Of a DNA stretch of 64,000 bases, positions 26,568 through 35,214 are shown piece by piece (within the stretch, counting starts at the first letter, position 1; each line of letters opens with the position of its first letter). Location of the stretch: positions 1 through 64,000 of the forward strand of contig JAFGVD010000004.1 in NCBI GenBank assembly GCA_016938135.1. The letters are read 5' to 3'. The notes under the pieces were generated by a model. It did no database searches. It worked only from the letters and a program-made list of their open reading frames with translations, and was not told the DNA's origin. Origin of the DNA: Coriobacteriia bacterium. Lineage in GTDB: Bacteria > Actinomycetota > Coriobacteriia > Anaerosomatales > Anaerosomataceae. The position numbers and the translations under genes are program-made.

Positions 26568-27689
26568 GTGCGGCAGAGCGTTTTGCAAAGTGGTCGGAAG
26601 ACAGCGATCACGTTCGTTCTCATTCTCGCATTGAGCGCATCCGCGCCCGCTTTTGGCGCGCCCACTAACGCCGAGATCGAGGCCAAGCAGGCCGAGGCAG
26701 AGGCGGCGCAGGCGGCGCGCGACACGATGGCCGCTGAGCTTGAAGTGCGGATCGAGGAGTATAACGCCATCACTGAGGCGCTTGAGCAGACGCGCGCCCA
26801 GATCAAAGAGACCCAGGCCGACCTCGAACTTGCGAGCCTCGAGCTCGAAGAGAGCCAGCTTCGTCTGGCCGAGCGCGCCAACAACATCTATCGCGACGGC
26901 GGGACCGGCATGCTGGAAGTCCTTCTCGGTACCGATTCGTTCGAGGACTTCGTCAGCCGTATCGACCTGCTGAGCCGCATCAACCGGAGTGATGCGCAGA
27001 TCGTAGCCAACGTGAAGGAAGCCAAGGCCCAGGTAGAGGCACTCGAACGCTCGCTTGAGACACGTGAAGCCGAACAGATATCGTTGCGCCAGGACGCGGA
27101 GCAACGTGCGAAGACCATCGAGGCTGACGTCGAGAAGCAGGAGCAGTACATAGCTTCGCTCAGCGCCGAGGTGAAAGAGCTCATAGCTGAAGAAGAGGAG
27201 CGTCAGGCCAAGCTTGCAGCTGAACGTGCCGCGGCTTTGGCTAAGAGCACTGCAAGCAACAGCGGCTCCAGTGGCCGTGCGGCCACCGACCCGGACTCTT
27301 TGGGTGTGGGTCGTTCGGATGTGGTCGCTATTGCGATGCAGTACCTTGGAGTGCCGTATGTGTGGGGCGGCAGTTCCCCCAGCGGTTTCGACTGCTCGGG
27401 GCTGTCCGTCTATGTATACAACCAGGTCGGCGTGTCGTTGCCGCGAACCAGCTACAGTCAGTACAAGGTCGGTCAGCACATCGATGCTGACAGACTCGAT
27501 CTTCTGGCGCCGGGGGACCTGGTCTTCTTCGGTACGGACGGCGACCCGTCACGTGTCCATCACGTAGGCATCTACGTCGGTAGCGGCAACTTCATCCACG
27601 CGCCGCAGACCGGCGATGTCGTGAAGATATCCTCGCTGACGGAGCGTATCGCCAGTCGCGGCGACTACGTGGGTGCCTCGCGTTTCTGA
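26568..27689 (+). CDS. NlpC/P60 peptidoglycan endopeptidase with N-terminal coiled coil
   Basis: A 373-residue secreted enzyme. A signal peptide ends near AFGA (30-31), a coiled coil spans ~32-225, a Ser/Gly-rich linker follows, and the NlpC/P60 papain-like domain covers ~248-373. Catalytic Cys276 is in FDCSG, with His331/332 in HHVGIYVG and His344 in FIHAP completing the triad region. Such enzymes (RipA, CwlO type) cut the D-iGlu-mDAP bond and are normally held inactive by the coiled coil or activated by FtsEX; no ftsEX is in the window. GTG start with GGAGG six bases upstream. Confidence 0.93.
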   Translation: MRQSVLQSGRKTAITFVLILALSASAPAFGAPTNAEIEAKQAEAEAAQAARDTMAAELEVRIEEYNAITEALEQTRAQIKETQADLELASLELEESQLRLAERANNIYRDGGTGMLEVLLGTDSFEDFVSRIDLLSRINRSDAQIVANVKEAKAQVEALERSLETREAEQISLRQDAEQRAKTIEADVEKQEQYIASLSAEVKELIAEEEERQAKLAAERAAALAKSTASNSGSSGRAATDPDSLGVGRSDVVAIAMQYLGVPYVWGGSSPSGFDCSGLSVYVYNQVGVSLPRTSYSQYKVGQHIDADRLDLLAPGDLVFFGTDGDPSRVHHVGIYVGSGNFIHAPQTGDVVKISSLTERIASRGDYVGASRF

Positions 27690-27745
27690 CGTCCTCTCTG
27701 CGCGGCATCGGCCACCCTCTGACCGCCCGAGCGTGCGCCCTGCTG

Positions 27746-27754
27746 TGATATGAT
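27746..27754 (+). promoter_or_regulatory. Extended -10 promoter element upstream of iorA
   Basis: TGATATGAT (TGn then TATGAT) lies 55 bases before the iorA start in a 119-bp gap. It probably drives the ior-liv-paaK transcription unit. No -35 hexamer is apparent. Confidence 0.4.
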
Positions 27755-27808
27755 TCGCCCAATCCGCACGACGCTGTGGAGTGTACCCGTACCCTGTGGA
27801 GGTGCCGC

Positions 27809-29566
27809 TTGTCGCGTACCCTGATGTCAGGCAACGAGGCTGTCGCGCGTGGAGCGTGGGAAGCCGGCGTGGTAGTGGGAGTCGGTTATCCCGGCACCCC
27901 GTCTACCGAGGTCTTAGAGAACCTCGTGGGCTACGAAGGTGTGAACTGTCAGTGGGCTCCCAATGAGAAGGTCGCCGCAGAGGTGGCTGCCGGCGTGAGC
28001 GTTGCGGGCGCGCGAGTGCTCGTGACGATGAAGCACGTCGGCCTCAATGTGGCTGCAGACCCGCTCTTCACCCAGGCGTATGCGGGTGTTGGCGGCGGCT
28101 TGGTCTACCTTGTGGCCGACGACCCTTCGATGCATTCATCACAAAACGAGCAGGATACGCGCAATTACGCGGCTGCTGCGAAGGTGCCGATCTTGGAGCC
28201 GTCCGACAGCGCCGAGGCCCTCGAATTCGTGAAGCGCGCGTTCGAGATATCGGAACACTATGACGTACCGGTGATCGTCCGTACGACCACCCGCATCTCG
28301 CACTCCAAGAGCATGGTCGAGGTGGGGGAGCGCGAAGAACGCGACATACCGGAGTATCACAAGGATGCCGGGCGTTTTGTGATGATGCCTGCCAACGCAC
28401 GTGTCCGTAGGGTCGACCTGGCCCGGCGCCTGAATGAGCTGGAGACATGTGTTGAGTCGTGTCCAGAGAACCGCGTCGAGATGCGCGGTACAGAGCTGGG
28501 CGTCATCACCTCTGGCGTCGCTTACCAATACGTCCGAGAAGCCCTGCCCGATGTTTCGGTGCTGAAGCTGGGCATGACCTTCCCGTTCCCTGAGGCACTT
28601 GTGGGCGAGTTCGCTGCAAAGGTGGAGCGCCTTGCGGTGGTTGAAGAGCTCGACCCGTACCTCATGCTGAGGGTCAAGGCACTCGGGATCGAGGTCATGG
28701 AGACCGGACTTCCTCAGATAGGCGAGTATTCTCCGGGTCTGGTCGCAGCCGCCTTCGGTGCTCCTGAGCCGGAGCTGCGTGAGCCCATCACGGATCTTCC
28801 TCCGCGGCCGCCGTTGATGTGCCCGGGGTGTCCGCACCGCGGCGTGTTCTATGCGCTGCACCGGTTGAAGGCTGTCGTCACCGGTGATATCGGCTGCTAT
28901 ACGCTTGGCGCGCTGCCGCCCCTGCAGGCGGTGGACACCTGCATCTGCATGGGCGCAAGCATGGGCATGGCTCACGGCATGGAGCTTATCGGCTCAGCCG
29001 AGAAGCCCGTGGTGGCAGTGATCGGCGATTCGACGTTCGCGCACAGCGGACTGACGGGTCTGCTCAACATGGTCTACAACGGCAGCAAGGGCACTGTCAT
29101 GATCTTGGACAATCGCACCACTGCGATGACCGGTCATCAAGGCAATCCGGTCTCAGGCGTGACTCTTGCGGGTGATCCTGCACCTGCAGTCGACCTTGAG
29201 GCTCTTGTTCGCGCCATGGGAGTGTCTTCGGTGCGTATGGTGAACCCTCACGATCCCGGTGAGGTCTACCATGTGCTCAAAGAGGAGGTAGCGGCGGAGC
29301 ATCTCAGCGTCATCGTCGCAAAGGCGCCATGTGCGCTTCTCGTCCGAGAAAAGGCCGACCCGTTCGCCGTTGATGAGGATGCGTGCGTCAAGTGCGGACG
29401 TTGCATCAACCTGGGATGTCCTGCGATATCCAAGGACCCTCAAACCTCCAGAGCAGTCATCGACGCCACGATCTGCGTTGGTTGCGGTCTGTGCGTGAAG
29501 GTCTGCAAGTCCGACGCGATCGTGCCCAGCGGAGCAGCGTGTGATATCGGAGGGAGATGGTCATGA
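27809..29566 (+). CDS. iorA: Indolepyruvate ferredoxin oxidoreductase, alpha subunit
   Basis: Catalytic subunit of the thiamine-diphosphate enzyme that oxidises aryl 2-keto acids (from Trp, Phe, Tyr) to acyl-CoA with reduced ferredoxin. It contains the pyruvate-ferredoxin oxidoreductase domain (start MSGNEAVARGA, GYPGTPST), the CPGCPHRG segment, the TPP domain with GDIGCYTLG and GDSTFAHSG, and at the C-terminus two 4Fe-4S motifs (CVKCGRCINLGC; CVGCGLCVKVC). TTG 27809 has GGAGG six bases upstream, better than the longer ORF start. It overlaps iorB by 4 bp. Confidence 0.95.
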   Translation: MSRTLMSGNEAVARGAWEAGVVVGVGYPGTPSTEVLENLVGYEGVNCQWAPNEKVAAEVAAGVSVAGARVLVTMKHVGLNVAADPLFTQAYAGVGGGLVYLVADDPSMHSSQNEQDTRNYAAAAKVPILEPSDSAEALEFVKRAFEISEHYDVPVIVRTTTRISHSKSMVEVGEREERDIPEYHKDAGRFVMMPANARVRRVDLARRLNELETCVESCPENRVEMRGTELGVITSGVAYQYVREALPDVSVLKLGMTFPFPEALVGEFAAKVERLAVVEELDPYLMLRVKALGIEVMETGLPQIGEYSPGLVAAAFGAPEPELREPITDLPPRPPLMCPGCPHRGVFYALHRLKAVVTGDIGCYTLGALPPLQAVDTCICMGASMGMAHGMELIGSAEKPVVAVIGDSTFAHSGLTGLLNMVYNGSKGTVMILDNRTTAMTGHQGNPVSGVTLAGDPAPAVDLEALVRAMGVSSVRMVNPHDPGEVYHVLKEEVAAEHLSVIVAKAPCALLVREKADPFAVDEDACVKCGRCINLGCPAISKDPQTSRAVIDATICVGCGLCVKVCKSDAIVPSGAACDIGGRWS

Positions 29567-30156
29567 GCGACGTGACAACGGTTCTTCTAGCCGGAGTCGG
29601 TGGCCAGGGGACCATTCTCGCCGGTGACGTGCTTGCCAAAGTCGCCGTGGCTGCCGGTCACGATGTGAAGCTTTCCGAGGTCCACGGTATGGCGCAGCGC
29701 GGCGGTTCTGTCGACACGGTTGTGCGCTTCGGTCCGCAGGTGTTCTCCTCGGTGGTAGACCCCGGCACTGTGGATCATCTCATCGCCTTCGAGATCATTG
29801 AGGCCGCCCGCAAGCTTGCTTTCGTGAAGCCGTCGGGCCGTCTGGTGGTCAATAGCCGCAACATCCAGCCTTTGCCGGTGCTCACGGGGACGCTTTCGCC
29901 TCCCGTGGGTCTTATCGCAGCGCTCGACTACGAGAGAGCCGTGTTCCTTGACGCTGAGGAGCTCGCCTGTGAGGCGGGCAGTCCCCGCTCGGCGAATATC
30001 GTGTTGATGGGGGCGGCCTCGGTCGGCCTTCCCTTTGATGAGGAAGCATGGCGCGAGGTCATCTCGGCACGGGTGCCTCCAAAGACCGTGGACGCGAACC
30101 TGAAGGCGTTCGAGCTGGGACGAAACGCGTGTGAGGGAGGGGCGTGCGAGGCATGA
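29563..30156 (+). CDS. iorB: Indolepyruvate oxidoreductase, beta subunit
   Basis: Gamma-type domain of the 2-oxoacid:ferredoxin oxidoreductase family; partner of IorA. GVGGQGTILAGDVLA and KLSEVHGMAQRGGSVDTVVR are the family blocks. The 197-residue length is usual. Start at the ATGA overlap with iorA (29563), which also has GGAGG nine bases upstream; ATG 29557 would have poor spacing. The stop again overlaps the ACT gene as ATGA. Confidence 0.94.
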   Translation: MSDVTTVLLAGVGGQGTILAGDVLAKVAVAAGHDVKLSEVHGMAQRGGSVDTVVRFGPQVFSSVVDPGTVDHLIAFEIIEAARKLAFVKPSGRLVVNSRNIQPLPVLTGTLSPPVGLIAALDYERAVFLDAEELACEAGSPRSANIVLMGAASVGLPFDEEAWREVISARVPPKTVDANLKAFELGRNACEGGACEA

Positions 30157-30584
30157 ACGAGATGAGGGTCAGGCAGCTCTCGGTGTTCATCGAGAACAAG
30201 TCCGGTCGTGTCAGTGAGATTACCGGCCTTCTTGGCGAGGCGGGCGTTAACATCCGCGGATTCTCGGTCTCCGATACTGCGGAGTACGGCATCCTGCGGC
30301 TGATCGTGGACAAGGTCGATCAGGCCAAAGAGGTGCTGAAGTCGGCCGGGTTCACGGTCCGTGAGGACGACGTGATCTGTATAGACCTGCCGGACAAGCC
30401 CGGTGGGCTTGCGGGAGTCCTCAAGATCGTGGCCGAAGCGGGCGTCAACATCGAGTACGTGTACTCGCTGATCGCGACGTACGTCGTGGTGAATGTGGCG
30501 GATGTCGAGCGTGCGGTCCACCTGCTGTCGGACCGTCCGGTGCGTCTGGTCACCCAGGAGGAGATCACGACGGTCCATCTGTAG
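30153..30584 (+). CDS. ACT domain protein (tandem ACT), copy 2
   Basis: Two ACT repeats, ~143 residues: LSVFIENKSGRVSEITG and IDLPDKPGGLAGVLK carry the ligand-binding turns. It closely matches the ACT gene at 12516 in length and sequence. It is coupled to iorB by an ATGA overlap and precedes the liv transporter genes, so a sensor of branched-chain or aromatic amino acids is the natural hypothesis. Alternative starts are GTG 30144 and ATG 30162. Confidence 0.87.
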   Translation: MNEMRVRQLSVFIENKSGRVSEITGLLGEAGVNIRGFSVSDTAEYGILRLIVDKVDQAKEVLKSAGFTVREDDVICIDLPDKPGGLAGVLKIVAEAGVNIEYVYSLIATYVVVNVADVERAVHLLSDRPVRLVTQEEITTVHL

Positions 30585-30655
30585 AGAGTCCATCAGCCTC
30601 CGCGCTTGCATGTGGTGTGGGGGCTTGTACGTTCCCCGGTCTGAAGGAGAGCACC

Positions 30656-31834
30656 ATGGGCAGAAAGGCGCTCGCGATCGCGATGGCGACCGTGCTATGT
30701 GTTGCGGGACTCACGCTTGGAGGGTGTTCGGACGAGAGCAGATCTGACTCATCCGGTCTTGAGCCCTACAAGATAGGCGTCGTCGTTTCACTCACAGGGT
30801 CCTATTCGGGCCTGGGTGTTCCCGAGAAGAAGGCCATCGAGCTGGAAGCCGAACTACTCAATGAGGCGGGGGGCATCAACGGTCGCATGGTCGAGCTGTT
30901 CTTCGAGGACGATGCCACCGACGCTGCCAAAGCGGCTGCGGCGGCGACGAGCCTGATCGAGCGGGAAGGCGTCATAGCCGTCATCGGTGCTACGGGCACC
31001 GGTCAGACGATGGCCATGCGTACCGACATAGACAGGGCGGCCGTACCGCAGGTCTCAATGGCCGGCGGTTCTGTTGTGACCGCAGACTTCGACGAACTGG
31101 TCTTTCAGACGCCCTGGCCCAACCGCGTCGTCGTTCCCTTCACGCTGAACGCCCTGGCGGCCAAAGGCATCACGCGGATCGCTTTGATCAGCGACAGCGG
31201 CGGCTACGGCGCTGACGGGCATGACGTCGTGCTCGCGTCCGCGGCTGCTGCCGGCGTGGAGATCGTGGCCGATGAGACATTCAACCTCGGCGACACAGAC
31301 ATGACCGCCCAGCTCACCAAGATGCGGAGCCAGTCTCCTGACGCGGTCCTGATGTGGACTGCTGGTAGCGAGGCGGCTATCGTCGCCAAGAACATGCAGC
31401 AGCTCGGGTTCGATGTGCCGTTGGTCGGTAGCCCGGGCAACGGTAGGGTGGAGTTCTTGGATGGCGCGGGAAGTGCCGCTGATGGCTTCAGCTTTGCTGC
31501 GGGCAAGATCTTGCTGCCCGAGGCTTACGGAGAGGGGAGCGAGGCCTTCACCGTGGCCACAGAGTTCATCGACCGCTATACCGAGCGGTACGGCACGGCG
31601 CCTGATATCTTCGCTGGTCATGCATACGACGCATTCCTGATCATCGCCGATGCGCTGGGTCGCGTTGATGGCGATGTGACGCCGGCGGCCCTGCGTGACG
31701 CTATCGAGGCTACCGACGGGCTGATCGGTGTGGGCGGTACGTTCAGCTACTCTGCTGACGACCACAACGGCCTGTCAGAAACCGACCTGGTTATGTACCG
31801 GGTCGACGGCGGTCAGTGGGTGCTGGACGAGTGA
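30656..31834 (+). CDS. livK: Branched-chain amino acid ABC transporter, substrate-binding lipoprotein
   Basis: Extracellular binding protein of the Leu/Ile/Val family (periplasmic-binding type I). The signal peptide ends in the lipobox LGGC, so the mature protein is lipid-anchored. IGVVVSLTGSYSGLG starts the mature domain and ATGTGQTMAMR is in the binding cleft. ATG 30656 has AAGGAG six bases upstream; the longer ORF start is not plausible. Ligand specificity is inferred from family and operon only; aromatic acids or amides are alternatives. Confidence 0.9.
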   Translation: MGRKALAIAMATVLCVAGLTLGGCSDESRSDSSGLEPYKIGVVVSLTGSYSGLGVPEKKAIELEAELLNEAGGINGRMVELFFEDDATDAAKAAAAATSLIEREGVIAVIGATGTGQTMAMRTDIDRAAVPQVSMAGGSVVTADFDELVFQTPWPNRVVVPFTLNALAAKGITRIALISDSGGYGADGHDVVLASAAAAGVEIVADETFNLGDTDMTAQLTKMRSQSPDAVLMWTAGSEAAIVAKNMQQLGFDVPLVGSPGNGRVEFLDGAGSAADGFSFAAGKILLPEAYGEGSEAFTVATEFIDRYTERYGTAPDIFAGHAYDAFLIIADALGRVDGDVTPAALRDAIEATDGLIGVGGTFSYSADDHNGLSETDLVMYRVDGGQWVLDE

Positions 31835-31837
31835 CAC

Positions 31838-32716
31838 GTGGGTAGCGCAGAACTCCTGCAATTCGCCGTCGCCGGTCTGAAGAACGGCTCGATCTACGCA
31901 TTGGTCGCGCTGGGCTTCACGCTCGTGTTCGGCTCCACCGGTATCATCAACTTCGCCCAGGGAGAGTTCTTCATGCTGGGCGGGATGCTCGCTGTGTTCT
32001 TCGTCAAACTCGGCCTGCCGCTGCCACTCGCCGTCGTTGCCGGTGTCCTTGCCACGGCGGTGGTAGGTCTCGCGTTCGAGCGCGTCGCCCTGAGGCCGAG
32101 AAGAGACTCCGGACCACTTGCGTTGATTATCATCACCATTGGTGGCTCGATGGTCCTTCGTTCGCTGTCGCGTCACGCCTTCGGCGGCAATGAGCTGTCG
32201 CTCCCTGCGTTCACCGAGGGGGCATCCATAGTCGTGGCCGGCGCCGCAATCGAACGACAGGCACTCTGGGTGTGGGGCCTTACCATCGTCGCGGTGGCGG
32301 GTCTGAGCTGGCTGTACTCCAAGACGAGGTTCGGCCGCTCCATGCGGGCGTGCTCGCTCAGTCATGAGGCGTCACGGCTCATGGGTATCGATACCGCGCG
32401 GATAGTGATGGTGAGCTTCGGGCTTGCTGCGGTACTTGGTGCGCTGGCGGGCGTGGTCGTGGCGCCGCTCACGCAGACCTCGTTCAATGTAGGCGCCCGC
32501 ATAGGTCTCAAAGGCTTTGCAGCAGCCATCCTAGGCGGTCTTGGCAATCCCATCGCAGCAGTGGTGGGCGGCCTGGCACTCGGGCTGGTCGAGAGCATGT
32601 CCATCGCCTTCATCTCGAGCACCTACAAAGATGTTATCGCGCTTGTGTTGCTGCTCGTCGTGTTGTTCGTGCGTCCCGAGGGCATCCTTGGACGAGCCAC
32701 GCGTGAGAAGGTGTGA
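31838..32716 (+). CDS. livH: Branched-chain amino acid ABC transporter permease LivH
   Basis: Inner-membrane permease of ~292 residues with about eight helices. The N-terminal ALVALGFTLVFGSTGIINFAQGEFFMLGG is the classic LivH signature (quoted in pieces: GSTGIINFAQGE). The EAA-like loop lies near GLGNPIAAVVGG. GTG start 3 bp after livK. Overlaps the livM reading frame at its stop. Confidence 0.93.
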   Translation: MGSAELLQFAVAGLKNGSIYALVALGFTLVFGSTGIINFAQGEFFMLGGMLAVFFVKLGLPLPLAVVAGVLATAVVGLAFERVALRPRRDSGPLALIIITIGGSMVLRSLSRHAFGGNELSLPAFTEGASIVVAGAAIERQALWVWGLTIVAVAGLSWLYSKTRFGRSMRACSLSHEASRLMGIDTARIVMVSFGLAAVLGALAGVVVAPLTQTSFNVGARIGLKGFAAAILGGLGNPIAAVVGGLALGLVESMSIAFISSTYKDVIALVLLLVVLFVRPEGILGRATREKV

Positions 32717-32718
32717 CG

Positions 32719-33717
32719 ATGGGGACTGTCGCGCCACGTATCCGCTTCGTGCTTTTCGCTGCGGCATCGGTCGTCATCGCGTCGGTCCCGTTTCTCACCG
32801 ATGATCGCTACCTGCTGAAGATCCTCACGTTTGTGGGGCTCAACGCCATCGTCGTAGCCGGACTTGCGCTTCTTCTCGGGTTCGCCGGACAGATATCCAT
32901 GGGGCACGCGGCGTTTTTCGGCCTTGGCGCGTATACATCGGCATATCTCACCACTGCGCACGAGGTGCCCTGGCTTCTGGCGGTTGCCGCCGGTACCCTG
33001 CTCGCTGCAACCGGCGGCCTGCTCCTGGCGTTGCCCAGCCTTCGCCTCAAGGGCCACTATCTGGCGATGGCCACGCTGGGCTTCAACGAGATAATGAGCG
33101 TGCTGTTCGTGGAGATGCGGGGGATCACGGGCGGTAACGACGGCTTGTCGGGGATCCCGTTCCCCAGCATCGGTTCGTTCGTCATCGATTCTCCGGCGGC
33201 CATCTACATCCTCGTGTGGGCGGTGGCAGCGCTGGCGTTTGTCGGTGCGGCCAACCTGGTCCGTACCCGTCCGGGGCGTGCCATGCGGGCGCTTCATGGC
33301 TCGGAGCTGGGAGCCCTCGCCTCGGGCGTGAACACCGTAGGCCTGAAGGTGCAGGTATTCGCGGTTTCCGCGGCGCTCGCAGGCCTTGCCGGCGCGCTCT
33401 ATGCGCACTCCGTCGGATTCATCTCGCCCAGTCAGTTCTCACTGGAATTCTCGATCCTGCTCGTGGCCATGGTGGTCGTAGGCGGCACGGGATCTTTGAC
33501 CGGGCCGTTCATTGCCGCTGTCGCCCTCACGCTGTTGCAGTATGTCCATGCCCTGATACCCGGACTGAGCAAAGACGCAGCGGCGCTTATCCAAGACTGG
33601 GAGGTCGACATCTCGGGGCTGATCATGATCCTCACGGTGATATTCGTTCCGGGCGGGCTGGCCGCGTTTCTGAAGCGACGTCGCAGTGGCGCTGGAGAAG
33701 AGGGTGAGATCGCATGA
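32719..33717 (+). CDS. livM: Branched-chain amino acid ABC transporter permease LivM
   Basis: Second permease subunit, ~332 residues, about nine helices. GFAGQISMGHAAFFGLGAY and the GGTGSLTGPFIAA segment are family landmarks. ATG 32719 has AAGG seven bases upstream; GTG 32713 (overlapping the livH stop) is possible but badly spaced. Its stop overlaps livG as ATGA. Confidence 0.92.
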   Translation: MGTVAPRIRFVLFAAASVVIASVPFLTDDRYLLKILTFVGLNAIVVAGLALLLGFAGQISMGHAAFFGLGAYTSAYLTTAHEVPWLLAVAAGTLLAATGGLLLALPSLRLKGHYLAMATLGFNEIMSVLFVEMRGITGGNDGLSGIPFPSIGSFVIDSPAAIYILVWAVAALAFVGAANLVRTRPGRAMRALHGSELGALASGVNTVGLKVQVFAVSAALAGLAGALYAHSVGFISPSQFSLEFSILLVAMVVVGGTGSLTGPFIAAVALTLLQYVHALIPGLSKDAAALIQDWEVDISGLIMILTVIFVPGGLAAFLKRRRSGAGEEGEIA

Positions 33718-34484
33718 GTCTTCTGGCGATCAGAGACCTGACACGACGTTTTGGCGGCCTGGTTGCCGTTGATGGCGTGAGCTTCGATGTGCATGAAGGT
33801 ACCATCAAGGCGGTCATCGGACCCAACGGCGCCGGGAAGAGCACGCTGTTCAACCTGATGACGGGCTTTGATCGTCCTGACGCCGGAGCCGTCTCGTTCG
33901 ATGGTCGGGACATCGTAGGTATGCGTCCCCACAAGGTGGTCGCTGCGGGCATCTCCCGGACGTTCCAGAACACGCAGCTGTTCGAGGAGCTCACCGCTCT
34001 GGAGAACGTTCTTGTAGGTATGCACACGAGGCTGCGCACCGGGCTGGTTGGAGGCGCGCTACGCATGCCGTGGACGGTTGCCGAGGAGCGTCGCGCATTG
34101 GAACGCGCTTCGTATCTGTTGCGTCTTGTGGGGGCCGAGCAGTACGCGCAGACCCATGCGGCAGACATCCCGCACGGCATGCGACGCCTGCTTGAGATCG
34201 CACGCGCGCTGGCGGCCGAGCCTCGTTTACTGTTGCTCGACGAGCCGGCGGCCGGCCTCAACAACTTCGAGACGCAGTCGCTCTCCAAGACGCTGTACAA
34301 GATCCGTGACGAGGGCGTGACGCTCGTGGTGGTCGAGCACGATATGGGTCTGGTGATGGAGGTCTCCGAGGAGATCGTGGTCATCGACCAGGGTCGCAAG
34401 ATCGCTGAAGGCCCTCCGCTCCTCATCCAGAAGGACGCCGCTGTCATCGAGGCGTATCTCGGAGAGGAGGGCGCATATGTCTGA
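33714..34484 (+). CDS. livG: Branched-chain amino acid ABC transporter ATPase LivG
   Basis: Cytoplasmic ATPase of 256 residues: Walker A GPNGAGKST, the family segment SRTFQNTQLFEELTALENVLVG (in part), Walker B LLLDEPAAGLN and the switch histidine in VVEHDMGLVM. The signature motif region reads IPHGMRRLLEIARAL, where LSYGxQR is usual, a mild deviation at the C-loop. Coupled to livM by ATGA and overlapping livF by 8 bp. Confidence 0.93.
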   Translation: MSLLAIRDLTRRFGGLVAVDGVSFDVHEGTIKAVIGPNGAGKSTLFNLMTGFDRPDAGAVSFDGRDIVGMRPHKVVAAGISRTFQNTQLFEELTALENVLVGMHTRLRTGLVGGALRMPWTVAEERRALERASYLLRLVGAEQYAQTHAADIPHGMRRLLEIARALAAEPRLLLLDEPAAGLNNFETQSLSKTLYKIRDEGVTLVVVEHDMGLVMEVSEEIVVIDQGRKIAEGPPLLIQKDAAVIEAYLGEEGAYV

Positions 34485-35205
34485 GTCCCTGCTTAAGGTC
34501 GAGGGTCTGTGTGCCGGCTACGGTCGCGTTCCAGTGATCCGTGACGTATCGCTGAGTGTCGCCGCCGGAGAGGTCGTGACGCTCATCGGTGCGAACGGCG
34601 CGGGCAAGTCCACGCTGTTGAAGGCCATCTCGGGGCTCATAAAGCCTACCGCCGGCACGGTGATCTTTGACGGTCTCGACGTGACGGGAACACCGCCTGA
34701 GCGGTTGGTGCGGCAGGGTCTTGCGTTAGTGCCCGAGGGAAGGATGCTCTTCGGGCCCATGAGCGTGCATGAGAACCTGCTGCTTGGCGGTCATACGCAA
34801 ACGCCCGAAGGCGTGCGCGGAGCACTGGAGCGGGTCCATACGCTGTTCCCGGTGCTTGCCGAGAGGAGCTCACAGGCGGCGGCCACGCTCTCCGGCGGCG
34901 AACAGCAGATGTTGGCCGTTGGAAGGGCGTTGATGTCCTCGCCCAGGCTTCTGCTTCTTGATGAGCCGTCCCTGGGGTTGGCGCCCAAGGTGATCGCGGA
35001 CATCTTCGCGGTGCTGGACGGCCTTCGAGCGGAGGGCCTCGCGATCCTGCTCGTCGAGCAGGATGCCAGATTGGCCCTGCGTCACTCGGACAGAGGTCTT
35101 GTCATGCGCGCCGGTCACGTGGCCCTTGAGGGTACCGCTTCTGAGCTTATCAGTAACGACGACATACGCCTGATCTACCTGGGCGCTTGGCACGGAGAGG
35201 AATAG
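34477..35205 (+). CDS. livF: Branched-chain amino acid ABC transporter ATPase LivF
   Basis: Second ATPase, 242 residues. Walker A GANGAGKST, signature LSGGEQQMLAVGRAL, Walker B LLLDEPSLGLAP and VEQDARLAL, with the LivF-typical EGRMLFGPMSVHENLLLGG segment (quoted in part). It completes a full five-gene Liv transporter. Ten bp separate it from paaK copy 2, so the ligase belongs to the same operon. Confidence 0.93.
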   Translation: MSESLLKVEGLCAGYGRVPVIRDVSLSVAAGEVVTLIGANGAGKSTLLKAISGLIKPTAGTVIFDGLDVTGTPPERLVRQGLALVPEGRMLFGPMSVHENLLLGGHTQTPEGVRGALERVHTLFPVLAERSSQAAATLSGGEQQMLAVGRALMSSPRLLLLDEPSLGLAPKVIADIFAVLDGLRAEGLAILLVEQDARLALRHSDRGLVMRAGHVALEGTASELISNDDIRLIYLGAWHGEE

Positions 35206-35214
35206 GGGGTCGGT

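Noticed and set aside
26205-27479. 424-residue minus-strand ORF
   Set aside because: Antisense to the NlpC/P60 gene and out of frame with the RlpA-like gene; low-complexity Leu/Gly/Arg composition.
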